A DNA stretch of 36,692 nucleotides from VBDM01 sp964430565 (GTDB taxonomy: Bacteria; Pseudomonadota; Gammaproteobacteria; Burkholderiales; SG8-39), in the NCBI GenBank assembly GCA_964430565.1, contig CAYSFD010000042.1:1-36692 (forward strand), read 5' to 3'. The position numbers were made by a program, and so were the translations under genes. Positions 8,348-16,761 of the stretch are shown one piece after another (positions within the stretch are counted from its first letter, which is position 1; every line of letters starts with the position of its first letter). The notes under the pieces are model-generated. The model was not told the DNA's origin. It did not search any database and saw only the letters and a list, made by a program, of their open reading frames with translations.

Positions 8348-10519
8348 TCATGACCACAACCCCCTTAGTCGCGCCGCTACATCCACTCTCGGCAAGGGTT
8401 TTGCATCGGTAGGTTCCTGGGCCTGCTCGGCGGATGGCCATACCAGGGCCCCGAATGTGGCCATCACACCCGGAGTTAGAAAGCGGCTGCGCGCGCCGTA
8501 GACATGGGCGTCGCCCATGCGCGGCTGCTGGGTGACGTAGTACTTGAGCGGAGAGATAAGATCGAGCTCGTCCTTCGCGCGCGTCATCGCCACGTAGAGC
8601 AGGCGCCTTTCTTCCTCGATGGCCTCCGGCTTGCCGGCGGCGTATTCGTTCGGGAAATTGCCGTCGCTCACGTTGAGCACGAAGACGTGGTCCCACTCCT
8701 GGCCCTTGGCCGAGTGCACGGTCGAAAGGATCAGGAAATCCTCATCCAGCGAGGCTGCGTTTGAGATGTCCGAGGTGGCGTTCGGTGGATCGAGCGTCAA
8801 TTCGCTTAGGAACCGCTCGCGCGAGGCGAACTGCAGCGCGATGCGCTCGAGCTGCTCAAGGTCGCCGCTGCGCACCGCCCCTGCTTCGTAGATACGCATG
8901 AGTTGCGGCTCGTACCAGCGCCGCGCGAGGCCGACCTGGCCCTGCCAGCGAGTGGATGCGGCTCCGATCGAGGCCAGGAGTTCGAGCAAGGCCGACCAGT
9001 CTTCTTGCGCAGCCGTGGGCGCGCGAAAGCCCCCAAGCGCATTCCATTCGTGCCCGCCGGCCTCGAATGCTTTCCAGCAGCGGTCGGCGTTCCCCGGGCC
9101 GACGCCGGGCATGAGCTGCAGCACGCGAAACGCTGCGATGCGGTTCTTCGGGTTGTCGGCCCAGCGCAGGATGGCGAGCAGATCCTTGACGTGAGCGGCT
9201 TCGAGAAACTTGAGTCCGCCGTACTTCAAGTAAGGGATGTCGCGCCGCACGAGCTCGAGTTCCAGCACGTTGCTGTGGTGCGAGCTGCGAAACAGCACCG
9301 CTTGCCGGCGAAGGAGCACGCCCGCCTCGCGCGCAGCGAGGACGCGCTCGACGATGTACTGCGCCTGCGCCTGGTCGTCGAGGAGCGTGACGTGGCGCGG
9401 GCGGGTGGAACTCTTGCCTGTCCCGCGGTGCGCCCGCAACTCCTTCTGGTACTGCCGTGAAGCCTCGGCCATGAGGCGGTTGGCGGCGTCGAGGATGGGC
9501 TGCGTGGAACGATAGTTGTCCTCCAGCTTGACGACCTGTGCGGAGGGCGAGAAGTGCGAAGGAAAGTCGAGGATATTCTCGACGTTCGCTGCGCGGAAGG
9601 AGTAGATCGACTGCGCATCGTCGCCCACGACGCAGAGGCCCGCGCCAGTCGGTTTGAGCGCGAGCAGGACCTCGGCTTGCAGACTGTTGGTGTCCTGGTA
9701 TTCATCGACAAGGACGTGGTCGAAAAGCGCGCCTACGTCTTGGGCAAGTGAACCGTCCTGCATGAGCGTGTGCCAGTAGAGGAGCAGGTCGTCGAAGTCG
9801 AGGACCTGCTGCGTGAGCTTCGCCTCGACGTAGCGCCGGAACAGGGCCTTGAGTTCAGCCTCCCATTCGACGCACCAGGGGAAGGTGTCAGCGAGCACCT
9901 TGCCCAGCGGCAGGCGTGTATTCACGCAATGCGAGCAGATCGCAAGGCAGGTGTCCTTGCGGGGGAAGCGCCGGTCCTTGGACGATAGCTCCAGCTCGTG
10001 CCGGGCTAGGTCGAGCAGGTCCGCGGAATCGCCGCGGTCCATGACGGAAAAGCCGGGCTCGAGGCCGATGTGGCGCGCGTAGCGGCGCAGCAAGCGATTG
10101 GCGACCGAATGAAAGGTGCCGGCCCAGGGAAGGCGCACGCCGGATGCGTCGGTGGAAACGACGGACGGGCCACCCCTGCGCTTCGACGCCAGTGCCTGAG
10201 CGACGATGCGATGCGCCCGGCGCACCATTTCCTCGGCGGCACGGCGCGAGAAGGTCAGCAGCAGAATCCGCTCGGGTGCCACGCCGTTCAGGACTAGGTG
10301 TGCGACGCGGTGGGCCAGGGTATTGGTCTTGCCCGTGCCCGCCCCGGCGATTACCAGCAGGGGGCCCGAGGTCCAGGCGCCCGCCTCTGAGCGTGCGCCA
10401 TAGCGCACCGCGGCGAGCTGCGCCGGGTTGAGGGCAGCCTTTGCTGCGGAGGGCTCGGTTGCAGAAGTTGGAGCGACGTCGGGCAGGGTCTCGGGCTGCA
10501 CAGCGCCATTATGACCCAA
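8348..10519 (-). CDS. UvrD/Rep-like ATP-dependent DNA helicase (SF1A)
   Basis: A 723-residue superfamily 1A 3'-5' helicase. Walker A is AGAGTGKT (58-65). Motif Ia is LTFSRRAAEEM, motif II VDEYQDTN, motif III GDDAQSIYSFRAA, motif IV LEDNYRST, motif V STVHSAKGQEWDHVFV and motif VI RRLLYVAMTRAKDEL. All are intact, so it should unwind DNA in repair or replication restart. The frame opens with TTG at 10519. A GTG at 10501 (codon 7) is an equally plausible start, and no strong Shine-Dalgarno decides between them. A LexA-type CTG-N10-CAG box lies at the promoter, fitting SOS control. It may be called UvrD/PcrA-like; it is shorter than or diverged from E. coli UvrD, so it could be a second UvrD paralogue. 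Confidence 0.9.
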   Translation of the reverse strand: MGHNGAVQPETLPDVAPTSATEPSAAKAALNPAQLAAVRYGARSEAGAWTSGPLLVIAGAGTGKTNTLAHRVAHLVLNGVAPERILLLTFSRRAAEEMVRRAHRIVAQALASKRRGGPSVVSTDASGVRLPWAGTFHSVANRLLRRYARHIGLEPGFSVMDRGDSADLLDLARHELELSSKDRRFPRKDTCLAICSHCVNTRLPLGKVLADTFPWCVEWEAELKALFRRYVEAKLTQQVLDFDDLLLYWHTLMQDGSLAQDVGALFDHVLVDEYQDTNSLQAEVLLALKPTGAGLCVVGDDAQSIYSFRAANVENILDFPSHFSPSAQVVKLEDNYRSTQPILDAANRLMAEASRQYQKELRAHRGTGKSSTRPRHVTLLDDQAQAQYIVERVLAAREAGVLLRRQAVLFRSSHHSNVLELELVRRDIPYLKYGGLKFLEAAHVKDLLAILRWADNPKNRIAAFRVLQLMPGVGPGNADRCWKAFEAGGHEWNALGGFRAPTAAQEDWSALLELLASIGAASTRWQGQVGLARRWYEPQLMRIYEAGAVRSGDLEQLERIALQFASRERFLSELTLDPPNATSDISNAASLDEDFLILSTVHSAKGQEWDHVFVLNVSDGNFPNEYAAGKPEAIEEERRLLYVAMTRAKDELDLISPLKYYVTQQPRMGDAHVYGARSRFLTPGVMATFGALVWPSAEQAQEPTDAKPLPRVDVAARLRGLWS

Positions 10520-10521
10520 GG

Positions 10522-10539
10522 CTGTATGGACATCCAGTA
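10522..10539 (-). promoter_or_regulatory. Candidate LexA (SOS) box
   Basis: Read towards the helicase the site is TACTG-GATGTCCATA-CAG, which fits CTG-N10-CAG with the outer TA of the TACTG half also matching. It abuts the helicase start (TTG at 10519) and lies 20 nt before the alternative GTG. uvrD is a known SOS gene in E. coli and betaproteobacterial LexA uses the same core. The central AT content is low, which weakens the match. Confidence 0.45.
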
Positions 10540-10637
10540 TAGCTGGAACCGCCGCCCCAGAAGGGCGCTAGTCGACGAAAAGCTCCCGTACCGAGACCTT
10601 GAGTCCACCGGCAAGATCGCCCGGCGGTACGCCTGCG

Positions 10638-11660
10638 CTATTTCCGGTACTTCTTCGCCGCCGCGAGCAGGGCCTCGTAGTCTTCCTTGTGCTGCGGATT
10701 CTTCGCCACGATGCCTGCGGCAACCGAGACCACGTCCTCGACGTAGCGGTTGGCCTCCGCCGGCGCGAATTGGATGGTCTGGCCGCCGTTCGATTCCCAG
10801 TTCTTCCGGATGCGGCCGACTTCATCGTAGCCCCAGGTCGAGAACACCGCTTCGGCCTTGCGCGCCTCTTCCCTGACGATGCCTTCGAGTTCCGGTCCGA
10901 GAGATTTCATGAAGTTCCGGTTGACCAGCCCCGACGCGACGAGGAAGGACTTCGGCAGTTGGGTCAGTCCCTTGGCGACGTCGTAGTACTTGAACGCGGT
11001 GAAGACCGAGAACGACGCGATCGATCCGTCGATAGTGCGGTTCTGCATGGCGGGCAGCGCTTCGCCCAGGGGCATCGACAAGGGAGAAGCACCGAGTTTT
11101 CTGATTGGCTCGATGTGCAGCGGCGACGGGCCGGGCACGCGGATCTTCTGGCCCTTGAAGTCGTTAAGCGTGCGCACCGGCTTGTGCGACAGCAACATCA
11201 GCGGTCCATTGAGAAACATGTACAGCGGCTCGACACCTTTGGTCGCGCCGAACGTCGCGAGACGCTTGCGGATTTCCGGGTCGTTGAATACCGCCTGGCC
11301 ATGACGCACATCCTCGAACAGCCCAGGCACGTCGAATACCTCGAAACGGGGCTCCAGCCCGATGAGAAAGCCGACCGCCGGCGCCGTCAGTTCTATGGTT
11401 CCCAGGGCCACGCCTTCCACGGTGCGCGGAATCTGGCCCAGCTGGTTGGCGGGATAGATCTCCACCTTGATGCGAGCGCCCGCCCGCGCCTCGACACCCG
11501 TCTTGAACGCCTTCATCCACTCGTGCTGGACGTCGTTGATGGTGGGCGAAGAGAGCTTCATGGTGAACTGCTGGGCGTGTGCTGCGCCTGCGGCGAACAG
11601 GCCGGCTGCAAAAACAGTTGCAACGTAGCGGGCAAGCGAGCGAATGACGTTGGGTTTCAT
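10638..11660 (-). CDS. dctP: TRAP transporter periplasmic solute-binding protein (DctP family)
   Basis: A 340-residue protein from the ATG at 11660, with GAGGAG 8 nt upstream. The open frame continues upstream of this ATG but not as homologous sequence. Signal peptide about 1-29 (AGAAHAQQ). The mature part is DctP-like: FTMKLSSPTINDVQHEW, then ANQLGQIPRTVEGVALGTIEL, and the segment around LNDFKGQKIRVPG carrying the carboxylate-binding Arg of the family. It captures a ligand, usually a carboxylate, in the periplasm and hands it to DctQM. It is the last gene of the dctQ-dctM-dctP operon, 35 nt after dctM. The ligand is not predictable. Confidence 0.9.
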   Translation of the reverse strand: MKPNVIRSLARYVATVFAAGLFAAGAAHAQQFTMKLSSPTINDVQHEWMKAFKTGVEARAGARIKVEIYPANQLGQIPRTVEGVALGTIELTAPAVGFLIGLEPRFEVFDVPGLFEDVRHGQAVFNDPEIRKRLATFGATKGVEPLYMFLNGPLMLLSHKPVRTLNDFKGQKIRVPGPSPLHIEPIRKLGASPLSMPLGEALPAMQNRTIDGSIASFSVFTAFKYYDVAKGLTQLPKSFLVASGLVNRNFMKSLGPELEGIVREEARKAEAVFSTWGYDEVGRIRKNWESNGGQTIQFAPAEANRYVEDVVSVAAGIVAKNPQHKEDYEALLAAAKKYRK

Positions 11661-11695
11661 AGTCGATCTCCTCAGGTGTAATGAAAACGAGCGGC

Positions 11696-12979
11696 TCAGC
11701 CGGTTGCCATCAGCAGCCGCATTCCAAACAGCGAAATCTCCGGTATGTAGGTGATCATCATTAGCGCGACCAGGTAGATCAGCAGGAACGGAATGATGCC
11801 GCGATAGATCACGCCCAGCTGCAGTCCGAGCACCGACTGCGCCACGAAGATGTTCATGCCGAATGGCGGGTGAAACAGGCCGATGGCCAGATTCACCGTC
11901 ACCACGATGCCGAAGTGCACCGTGTCGATGCCCGCTGCCTTGACCAGGGGCACGAGCAGGGGCGTCAGGAGCAGGATTGCCGACAGCGGGTCGAGGAAGC
12001 AGCCCACCACCAGCAGGCCGACGTTGATCGCCGCGAGCAGCATCCAGGCCGAAATGTGCAGCGAATCCAGCCACACGACCATGGTCGCGGGAACCTGGTT
12101 GACCGTAAGCAGCCAGGCAAACACGCTCGCGCAGGCGACGATGAGCAGCACCTGCCCCGTGAATATCGTCGTCGTCGCAGCCGCTTCGACGATTTCGCGC
12201 CAGCCCAGTTCCCGATAAATAAAGCGCGTGACGAAGGCGGAGTATACGCAGGCCACGGCCGCGGCCTCGGTGGGGGAGAACACGCCCCCATAGATGCCAC
12301 CCAGGATGATGAACGGGGCGCCGAGTGCCCACACGCCCCGGCCGGCGGCGCGAAGGAAAACGCTCAGCTGGAACCGCTCGCCCGCGCCGATGCCATTGCG
12401 CCGCGCAAACCAGACCACGTAAGCGGCGAGCATGGCCGAAAGGAGCAACCCCGGCAGAATTCCGGCCGCGTAGAGCCTGGGGACGGATTCCTCGGCAGCC
12501 ATCCCGTAGACGATCATGGGAATGCTGGGCGGAATGATGATGTCGATCGCGCCCACCGAGGTGATGAGTCCGGCGGTGAATTTCTCCGGGTAGCCGGCGC
12601 CCCGCATTGCCGGCAGCATGACCTTGCCGATGGTTGCCACGGTGGCCGCGCTGGCGCCTGAAATCGCGCCGAAAATGGCCGAGGCGCCCACGGTGGTGAC
12701 GCCCAGACTGCCGCGCACGGGCCCGACGCCGGCATGAACGAAATCCACCAGCCTCTTGGCGACGCTGCCGCGCCCCATCAGTTCGCCGGCGTAGATGAAG
12801 AACGGGATCGCGAGCAGCGCATAAGCGTCGATGGCACCGAACAGGTTCTGGTGCAGGGCGGCCAGTGGCACCTTCATGTAAAAGACCAGCGCCACGGTGA
12901 CGCCCGAGAGCAGCACCAGAAAGATCGGGAACCCCAGTAGCAGCAGCACCACCGGTATCACGCCCAGGGCGAAGCTCAC
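11696..12979 (-). CDS. dctM: TRAP transporter large permease subunit (DctM)
   Basis: A 427-residue integral membrane protein from the GTG at 12979, which overlaps the dctQ stop in a GTGA configuration (12976-12979). The earlier frame is spurious. It has about 12 hydrophobic segments and DctM landmarks: AIPFFIYAGELMGRG, GASAIFGAISGASAATVATIG, IIPPSIPMIVYG, SPTEAAAVA and HPPFGMNIFV. It is the ion-driven translocating subunit (Na+-coupled in studied homologues). The length is normal. It is coupled to DctQ by overlap and followed by dctP. Confidence 0.93.
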   Translation of the reverse strand: MSFALGVIPVVLLLLGFPIFLVLLSGVTVALVFYMKVPLAALHQNLFGAIDAYALLAIPFFIYAGELMGRGSVAKRLVDFVHAGVGPVRGSLGVTTVGASAIFGAISGASAATVATIGKVMLPAMRGAGYPEKFTAGLITSVGAIDIIIPPSIPMIVYGMAAEESVPRLYAAGILPGLLLSAMLAAYVVWFARRNGIGAGERFQLSVFLRAAGRGVWALGAPFIILGGIYGGVFSPTEAAAVACVYSAFVTRFIYRELGWREIVEAAATTTIFTGQVLLIVACASVFAWLLTVNQVPATMVVWLDSLHISAWMLLAAINVGLLVVGCFLDPLSAILLLTPLLVPLVKAAGIDTVHFGIVVTVNLAIGLFHPPFGMNIFVAQSVLGLQLGVIYRGIIPFLLIYLVALMMITYIPEISLFGMRLLMATG

Positions 12980-13497
12980 GAACCGGCCCCTTCGCGCCCT
13001 CGAGCGTTTTCCGCCTCCGTCGGCCCCTTGCTGCGCGCGAACTGCACGCCGCGCCAGAGCGCAGTCAGCGCGATCAGGCCGAACCCGATGGCCACCGCGC
13101 TGTGGGGAATCCACATGGGAATCCCGGCGTTGTCGCTCTTGTGGCCGAGCGCGAACATCTGCCAGGCGTAATTCGACGACTGCACAAGCACGAAGCCCGC
13201 AAGCAGCACGACAAGGGCGAACTCCGCGGCCTGAAGGAAGGTGCGAAACCAGGCCGGAAAGAACTGGACCAGCACGTCCATGCGCAGGTGCTGGCGGCGC
13301 CAGGAAACCACCGCAGCGCCCAGGAACGCCATACCGACCATGATATAGATCTGCACCTCATCCGCGCCGAGAATCGACCTCCCGAGCGCGTAGCGGCCGA
13401 CGACATTGGCGAAGTTCAGCGCGACGGCAAACACGAACGCGAGGGCAAGGGCGCGCTCGATCGCCAGGGAAAGTCTCTCGAATACCCTGTCGATCAT
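12976..13497 (-). CDS. dctQ: TRAP transporter small permease subunit (DctQ)
   Basis: I choose the ATG at 13497 (MIDRVFERLSLAIERAL), giving 173 residues, usual for DctQ. The frame extends further upstream with a basic non-homologous stretch. There are four membrane segments (about 15-35, 48-66, 88-108 and 130-150). Between the second and third is the WRRQHLRMD motif typical of the family. The stop overlaps dctM, so the two membrane subunits are co-translated. First gene of the TRAP operon. It lies 32 nt downstream of the DUF6455-like gene, with which it may be co-transcribed. Confidence 0.88.
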   Translation of the reverse strand: MIDRVFERLSLAIERALALAFVFAVALNFANVVGRYALGRSILGADEVQIYIMVGMAFLGAAVVSWRRQHLRMDVLVQFFPAWFRTFLQAAEFALVVLLAGFVLVQSSNYAWQMFALGHKSDNAGIPMWIPHSAVAIGFGLIALTALWRGVQFARSKGPTEAENARGREGAGS

Positions 13498-13529
13498 CTG
13501 CCACGGCCCCGCGGGCCGGCTGCGGATGG

Positions 13530-13859
13530 TCAGGTTGCGACGCGCGCGCCGGTCCTTGCCAACATGCGAAATATCGGTGCGTTGGGGCAAAAACTGTTGT
13601 CGCCCTCGGCTTTTCCGGCGAGCCACCTGTCGCACAAGGCCTCGGACCGGCATTTTTCGCACCGGCTGCGCACGTCCTGCATGATGGCCTCTGCGTCACC
13701 CTGCCGCGCAAGTTCGGGGTCAACGCCGGCATGCGTCAGCATCTGCATCACGCGCCTTGCCGAGACAGCCGCCAGGTATCTTGAAAACCACACGATGAGG
13801 GCAACGATCACGGCTAACATGATCGTGGCCAGGCCGATTTCGAACAACGTTGGGTTCAT
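13530..13859 (-). CDS. DUF6455-like membrane-anchored Cys-cluster protein
   Basis: A 109-residue protein from the ATG at 13859, preceded by AGGAG at a good distance. A longer frame to 13895 lacks a ribosome site. One N-terminal membrane helix (about 8-28) leads to a soluble domain with four cysteines, Cys67-X2-Cys70-X5-Cys76-X14-Cys91 (RCEKCRSEALCDRWL, then FCPNAPIF). This pattern fits the DUF6455 family, whose function is unknown. The cluster could bind a metal or Fe-S centre; this is inference. It precedes the TRAP genes on the same strand. An FNR-like box lies about 205 nt upstream. Confidence 0.7.
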   Translation of the reverse strand: MNPTLFEIGLATIMLAVIVALIVWFSRYLAAVSARRVMQMLTHAGVDPELARQGDAEAIMQDVRSRCEKCRSEALCDRWLAGKAEGDNSFCPNAPIFRMLARTGARVAT

Positions 13860-13895
13860 GGTCCAGTTCTCCTGTTGACTCCACCCTAGGTACAC

Positions 13896-14370
13896 CAGGA
13901 CACGCGTTTGATCCGGCTAAATCGCGTACATGGTGAGGCCTTGAAAACGAGGCCAGCAGCCGGAAGCGGCGAACCACCGCGTCCAGTCCCTGCAACCCCT
14001 CGCACCGGGCTAAGGGACACCCCGGTACATCTATAATCCTCCTGCCGGACCGCAGGCGATGCTTTGAGATATATCAACAACTCTCCACGGTCCATAGGCC
14101 GGCCGGCGTGGGCAGGCAGGTCAGCGCGCTGCGCGTTCCGTTCGGAACCGAGAGCTCGGGCAGGCTTGTCCTATAGAGCAAGAGCTTTACTGGCCGCCTC
14201 TGGCCGGTTTCGCGACAGATGGCGAGCGGCTCAAATCGGCCCGAAGCAGTCATTCGCGCAGCAACGGCGGTGCGCCTTGCCAACGGTTGGCCGCGGTAGT
14301 AGGTTTCCGTGTTACGGGTACGGGCGCGTAGTGAAAAGCGCTGACTAAAGGCTGCGGGCGGGGAGGATTT
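13896..14370. other. Intergenic region without a gene
   Basis: About 0.5 kb with no credible CDS between the DUF6455-like gene and the lipoprotein. It holds the FNR-like box at 14064-14077, a plus-strand TATAAT at 14032-14037 and a perfect 14-nt palindrome GTTCCG-TT-CGGAAC at 14135-14148. A stretch around 14200-14290 (CGGCCCGAAGCAGTCATTCG) resembles, from memory, a common proteobacterial intergenic repeat core. Short open frames here have no homology I recognise. Confidence 0.5.
14064..14077. promoter_or_regulatory. FNR/ANR-like box
   Basis: TTGAG-ATAT-ATCAA has one perfect FNR half-site (ATCAA), one with a single mismatch and exact spacing. It lies between the minus-strand DUF6455-like gene and the plus-strand lipoprotein. 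A perfect TATAAT on the plus strand (14032-14037) lacks a -35. Read on the minus strand, GATTAT at 14033-14038 sits close to the spacing expected for activation. Direction is unresolved. Confidence 0.4.
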
Positions 14371-14907
14371 GTGATCAGAAACTCAGTAGCAATCCTTGTT
14401 TCGGTTCTAGGCTTTGCACTTGCATCTTGCGGCAGTCAATCCATTCGGCCCCTGGATTCCGAGAGTTCCGGAGCGATCATTGGAAATCTCAAAGTGCCAG
14501 GCGGCTATAGATATATCAATCTCAACAAGATCGGCAAAGTCTATGTGGCGCCATTCAACTCCCCGCCCCAGGCTTTTGCCGACGCAAATGGAAACTTTAT
14601 CTTTGAAAACCTGAGCCCCGGGCAGTATTACCTGTTGAATGTGAGTGACGGTCATCAGGTTTACGCCATCGCCACCTCTGAGGCGGAAGTCAAGAAGAAC
14701 CTGATTGAAGTAAAGGCCGGGCAGATCGTATTTATAGGCTCGCTTGTTTTTACCAATATCAAGAAACCGTTGCTGGCAACCAGCACATTTCAAATCACTC
14801 GGGTGAATACTCCTGACGAGAAAACGATTATCAAAGAGCTTATCCCTCCCGCAAAAAATACGGGCTGGGATACAAGATTGGAAGCCAAGCTAAGAACACT
14901 CAAGTGA
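14371..14907 (+). CDS. Putative lipoprotein with carboxypeptidase-regulatory-like fold
   Basis: A 178-residue product from the GTG at 14371, with GGGAGGA 4 nt upstream. It has a clear lipobox LAS-Cys20, so it should be a lipid-anchored envelope protein. After the anchor there is a beta-rich domain with ADANGNFIFENLSPGQYYLL (about residues 69-88), a motif of carboxypeptidase regulatory-like or PEGA-like surface domains. No catalytic residues are evident and the function is unknown. The coding sequence is richer in A/T than its neighbours (many AAA and ATT codons), which may point to horizontal acquisition. It converges on the downstream hydrolase. Confidence 0.7.
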   Translation: MIRNSVAILVSVLGFALASCGSQSIRPLDSESSGAIIGNLKVPGGYRYINLNKIGKVYVAPFNSPPQAFADANGNFIFENLSPGQYYLLNVSDGHQVYAIATSEAEVKKNLIEVKAGQIVFIGSLVFTNIKKPLLATSTFQITRVNTPDEKTIIKELIPPAKNTGWDTRLEAKLRTLK

Positions 14908-14977
14908 CTCAATTGCAGCTTTGATAGTGCTCAATTGTGTACGTTCTGAATGACCGCTCCTGGCTGATTGCGGGCCT

Positions 14978-15697
14978 TCAAATGCTTTCGGATCCCGCGG
15001 TCTTTCCCCTCAAGCCGGATACCCAAGTACCGCACGCCTCCGCGATCTCGCTCAAGACCTCGCCGTCCGACCTTCCCGAACTCTTGAGGACATGGAAGCT
15101 GTGATCCGCGCCTTCCAGCCAGTGCATCGTCCAGCGGTCGGTCAAACGTTCAACCACGCGTTCCATCAGATCGTGCCGGCATAGCGCGTCGCGGGTGCCG
15201 TTCAGGCAGAGGACGGGCACTTCGATGTTCGTGAAATGCGCATCGCGCAGTTCATCCGGCTTGCCCGCCGGATGCAGGGGGTAGGCGAGGAGCAGGAGGC
15301 CGTCGCAGGGAAATCCGTCTGCCGCGAGCATCGACGCTGCGCGTCCGCCCATCGACCGTCCGCCGAGGATGAGGGTCTGGAGCGCGACTTCGCGGCGCGC
15401 GTGCGAAACCACGGCGGCGATGCACTCCTTCAGGCGAGGCATGGGGTCCGGGCGGCCGGACCCGTTCTCACGGTAAAGGAAGTTGAAGCGAACGACGTGG
15501 AACCCGCGCCGGCGCAGGTGCTCGCTCGCCGCGAGCATGCCGCGATCGGCCATGTGGCCGCCGGCGCCGTGCGCGAAAACAAAAAGCGCGCCGTTGGAAG
15601 ATGCGAGCGCGGGCTCGAAGACCGCCGAGGTCTCTTCGGCGCCGACCCTGACCCGCCAGTTTGCTGGAAGCAAAGCACCCGCCGCCGGCGCGCTCAC
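14978..15697 (-). CDS. Alpha/beta hydrolase, KANL3/Tex30-like
   Basis: A 239-residue alpha/beta-fold hydrolase of the small KANL3/Tex30-type group. An oxyanion segment FAHGAGGHM lies near 41-49, the nucleophile elbow is GGRSMGGR with Ser115, the acid is Asp170 (NGTRDAL) and the base His199 or His202 (GADHSFHV). The triad is complete, so it should be an active hydrolase, but the substrate is unknown. It is the last gene of a four-gene minus-strand operon, 21 nt after the HbpS-like gene. The frame opens with GTG at 15697 and the Shine-Dalgarno is weak, so the start is the uncertain part. Confidence 0.85.
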   Translation of the reverse strand: MSAPAAGALLPANWRVRVGAEETSAVFEPALASSNGALFVFAHGAGGHMADRGMLAASEHLRRRGFHVVRFNFLYRENGSGRPDPMPRLKECIAAVVSHARREVALQTLILGGRSMGGRAASMLAADGFPCDGLLLLAYPLHPAGKPDELRDAHFTNIEVPVLCLNGTRDALCRHDLMERVVERLTDRWTMHWLEGADHSFHVLKSSGRSDGEVLSEIAEACGTWVSGLRGKTAGSESI

Positions 15698-15718
15698 GGC
15701 AGGTGCATTCAGGCGAAC

Positions 15719-16237
15719 TTACTTCATTCGATCCTTGATCTTGGCGAGGGCCGCGCGGGCGCAATCTTCATCGATCGCACCGCCGGGGGCGCCGCTCACG
15801 CCGAGCCCGCCGATCGTCGCGCCGCCCGCCATGATGGCGACCCCGCCTTGCGCAAAAGTGACGTTCGGCAGCGGGGTCTGCGGCACGGTGGTCGGAGCTG
15901 CTTTCGCCAACCTGTCGGCGATGGCTTTGGTGGTCTCTTCCTTGCGCGCGAGAGAGAGCGAAGCCACCGTGTAGGCCTTGAAATAGGCGTTGTCCATCGA
16001 GTGGATCGGCGCGCCGTTGCCGCGCAGCAGGGCCTGGCGAACTCCGTCGAGATCGACGACCACCGCGACCACCGGGTGACCCTTCTGGGCGCACTGCGCG
16101 ACGGTTTCGCCCACCAGCTCGTTGGCGAGCGACGCCGACAATTTCTGCATCGTGACCAAGCCCTGGGCCTGGGCTCCCGCCGCGATGGCGCCGGCGGAAA
16201 ATACGAGCACTTGCAGTCCTGCTGAAATCCGTGACAT
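15719..16237 (-). CDS. Secreted HbpS/GlcG family (DUF336) protein
   Basis: A 172-residue protein with a signal peptide (about 1-24, AGAQAQG) and a single HbpS/GlcG-type domain: LVGETVAQCAQ, VVAVVVDLDGVRQALLRGNGAP, SMDNAYFKAYTVASL and a C-terminal IGGLGVSGAPGGAIDEDCARAAL. Members bind haem or cobalamin, or occur beside oxidoreductases. The export signal makes a periplasmic role likely. GGGAAAACCTC precedes the ATG. It lies 42 nt downstream of a DoxX gene in the same operon, which suggests redox or oxidative-stress work together with the DoxX proteins. Confidence 0.87.
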   Translation of the reverse strand: MSRISAGLQVLVFSAGAIAAGAQAQGLVTMQKLSASLANELVGETVAQCAQKGHPVVAVVVDLDGVRQALLRGNGAPIHSMDNAYFKAYTVASLSLARKEETTKAIADRLAKAAPTTVPQTPLPNVTFAQGGVAIMAGGATIGGLGVSGAPGGAIDEDCARAALAKIKDRMK

Positions 16238-16279
16238 GAGGTTTTCCCTTTTGGTTTGTTGGGGGGCTCCTACGATACG

Positions 16280-16750
16280 TCAAAACTCCCGGCCGAGCTT
16301 GCGGTCGAGCGAATAGCGCCCGCCGCCGCCGATCACGAAGGCGATGCACACGAGCATGAGCAGCAGCGCGAATTCGTAGCCGCGGGCGGCCCAGAAGTAG
16401 CCGTTGCTCCACTGGATGAGAAAGGTGATCACCGCCATCTGGATCGCGAGCGCCAACGCGACCGGGCGCGTGAACAGCCCGAGGACGAGCAGGATGACGC
16501 CGAAGAATTCGAGGCAGCCCACCGCCCAGGCCCAGGCGAGCGGCGGCGAGAAGCCTATCTTCGCCACGTTGCCGGCGGCGATGCGCTGCACGCCGCCCTG
16601 GAATACTTTTTCCCATCCCGAGTACAGGATGACGACGGCGAAGGCCACGCGCGTGAACAGGTAGCCGAGCGGCGCAAGCCGGCGGTAGAGTCCCGCGAGC
16701 CCGGGAAAAACCAGCCTGCGCTCGTCGATGGCGGAGCTTTCGTCGATCAT
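16280..16750 (-). CDS. DoxX family membrane protein (second copy)
   Basis: A 156-residue membrane protein from the ATG at 16750, with GGAGAAG upstream. The open frame extends further but the DoxX fold starts after this Met. Four hydrophobic helices are visible, with the family landmarks FTRVAFAVVILYSGWEKVF, LEFFGVILLVLGLFTRPVAL and a C-terminal GGGGRYSLDRKLG. DoxX proteins are small quinone-linked or thiosulfate/oxidative-stress membrane proteins, and the substrate here is unknown. It is 11 nt after its paralogue, with the same length and the same GGG-YSLDR ending, so the pair arose by duplication. Confidence 0.88.
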   Translation of the reverse strand: MIDESSAIDERRLVFPGLAGLYRRLAPLGYLFTRVAFAVVILYSGWEKVFQGGVQRIAAGNVAKIGFSPPLAWAWAVGCLEFFGVILLVLGLFTRPVALALAIQMAVITFLIQWSNGYFWAARGYEFALLLMLVCIAFVIGGGGRYSLDRKLGREF

Positions 16751-16761
16751 GTTCTTCTCCT

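Noticed and set aside
14908..14945. Two CTCAATTG direct repeats after the lipoprotein gene
   Set aside because: They are too short to call attachment sites, and no element lies between them.
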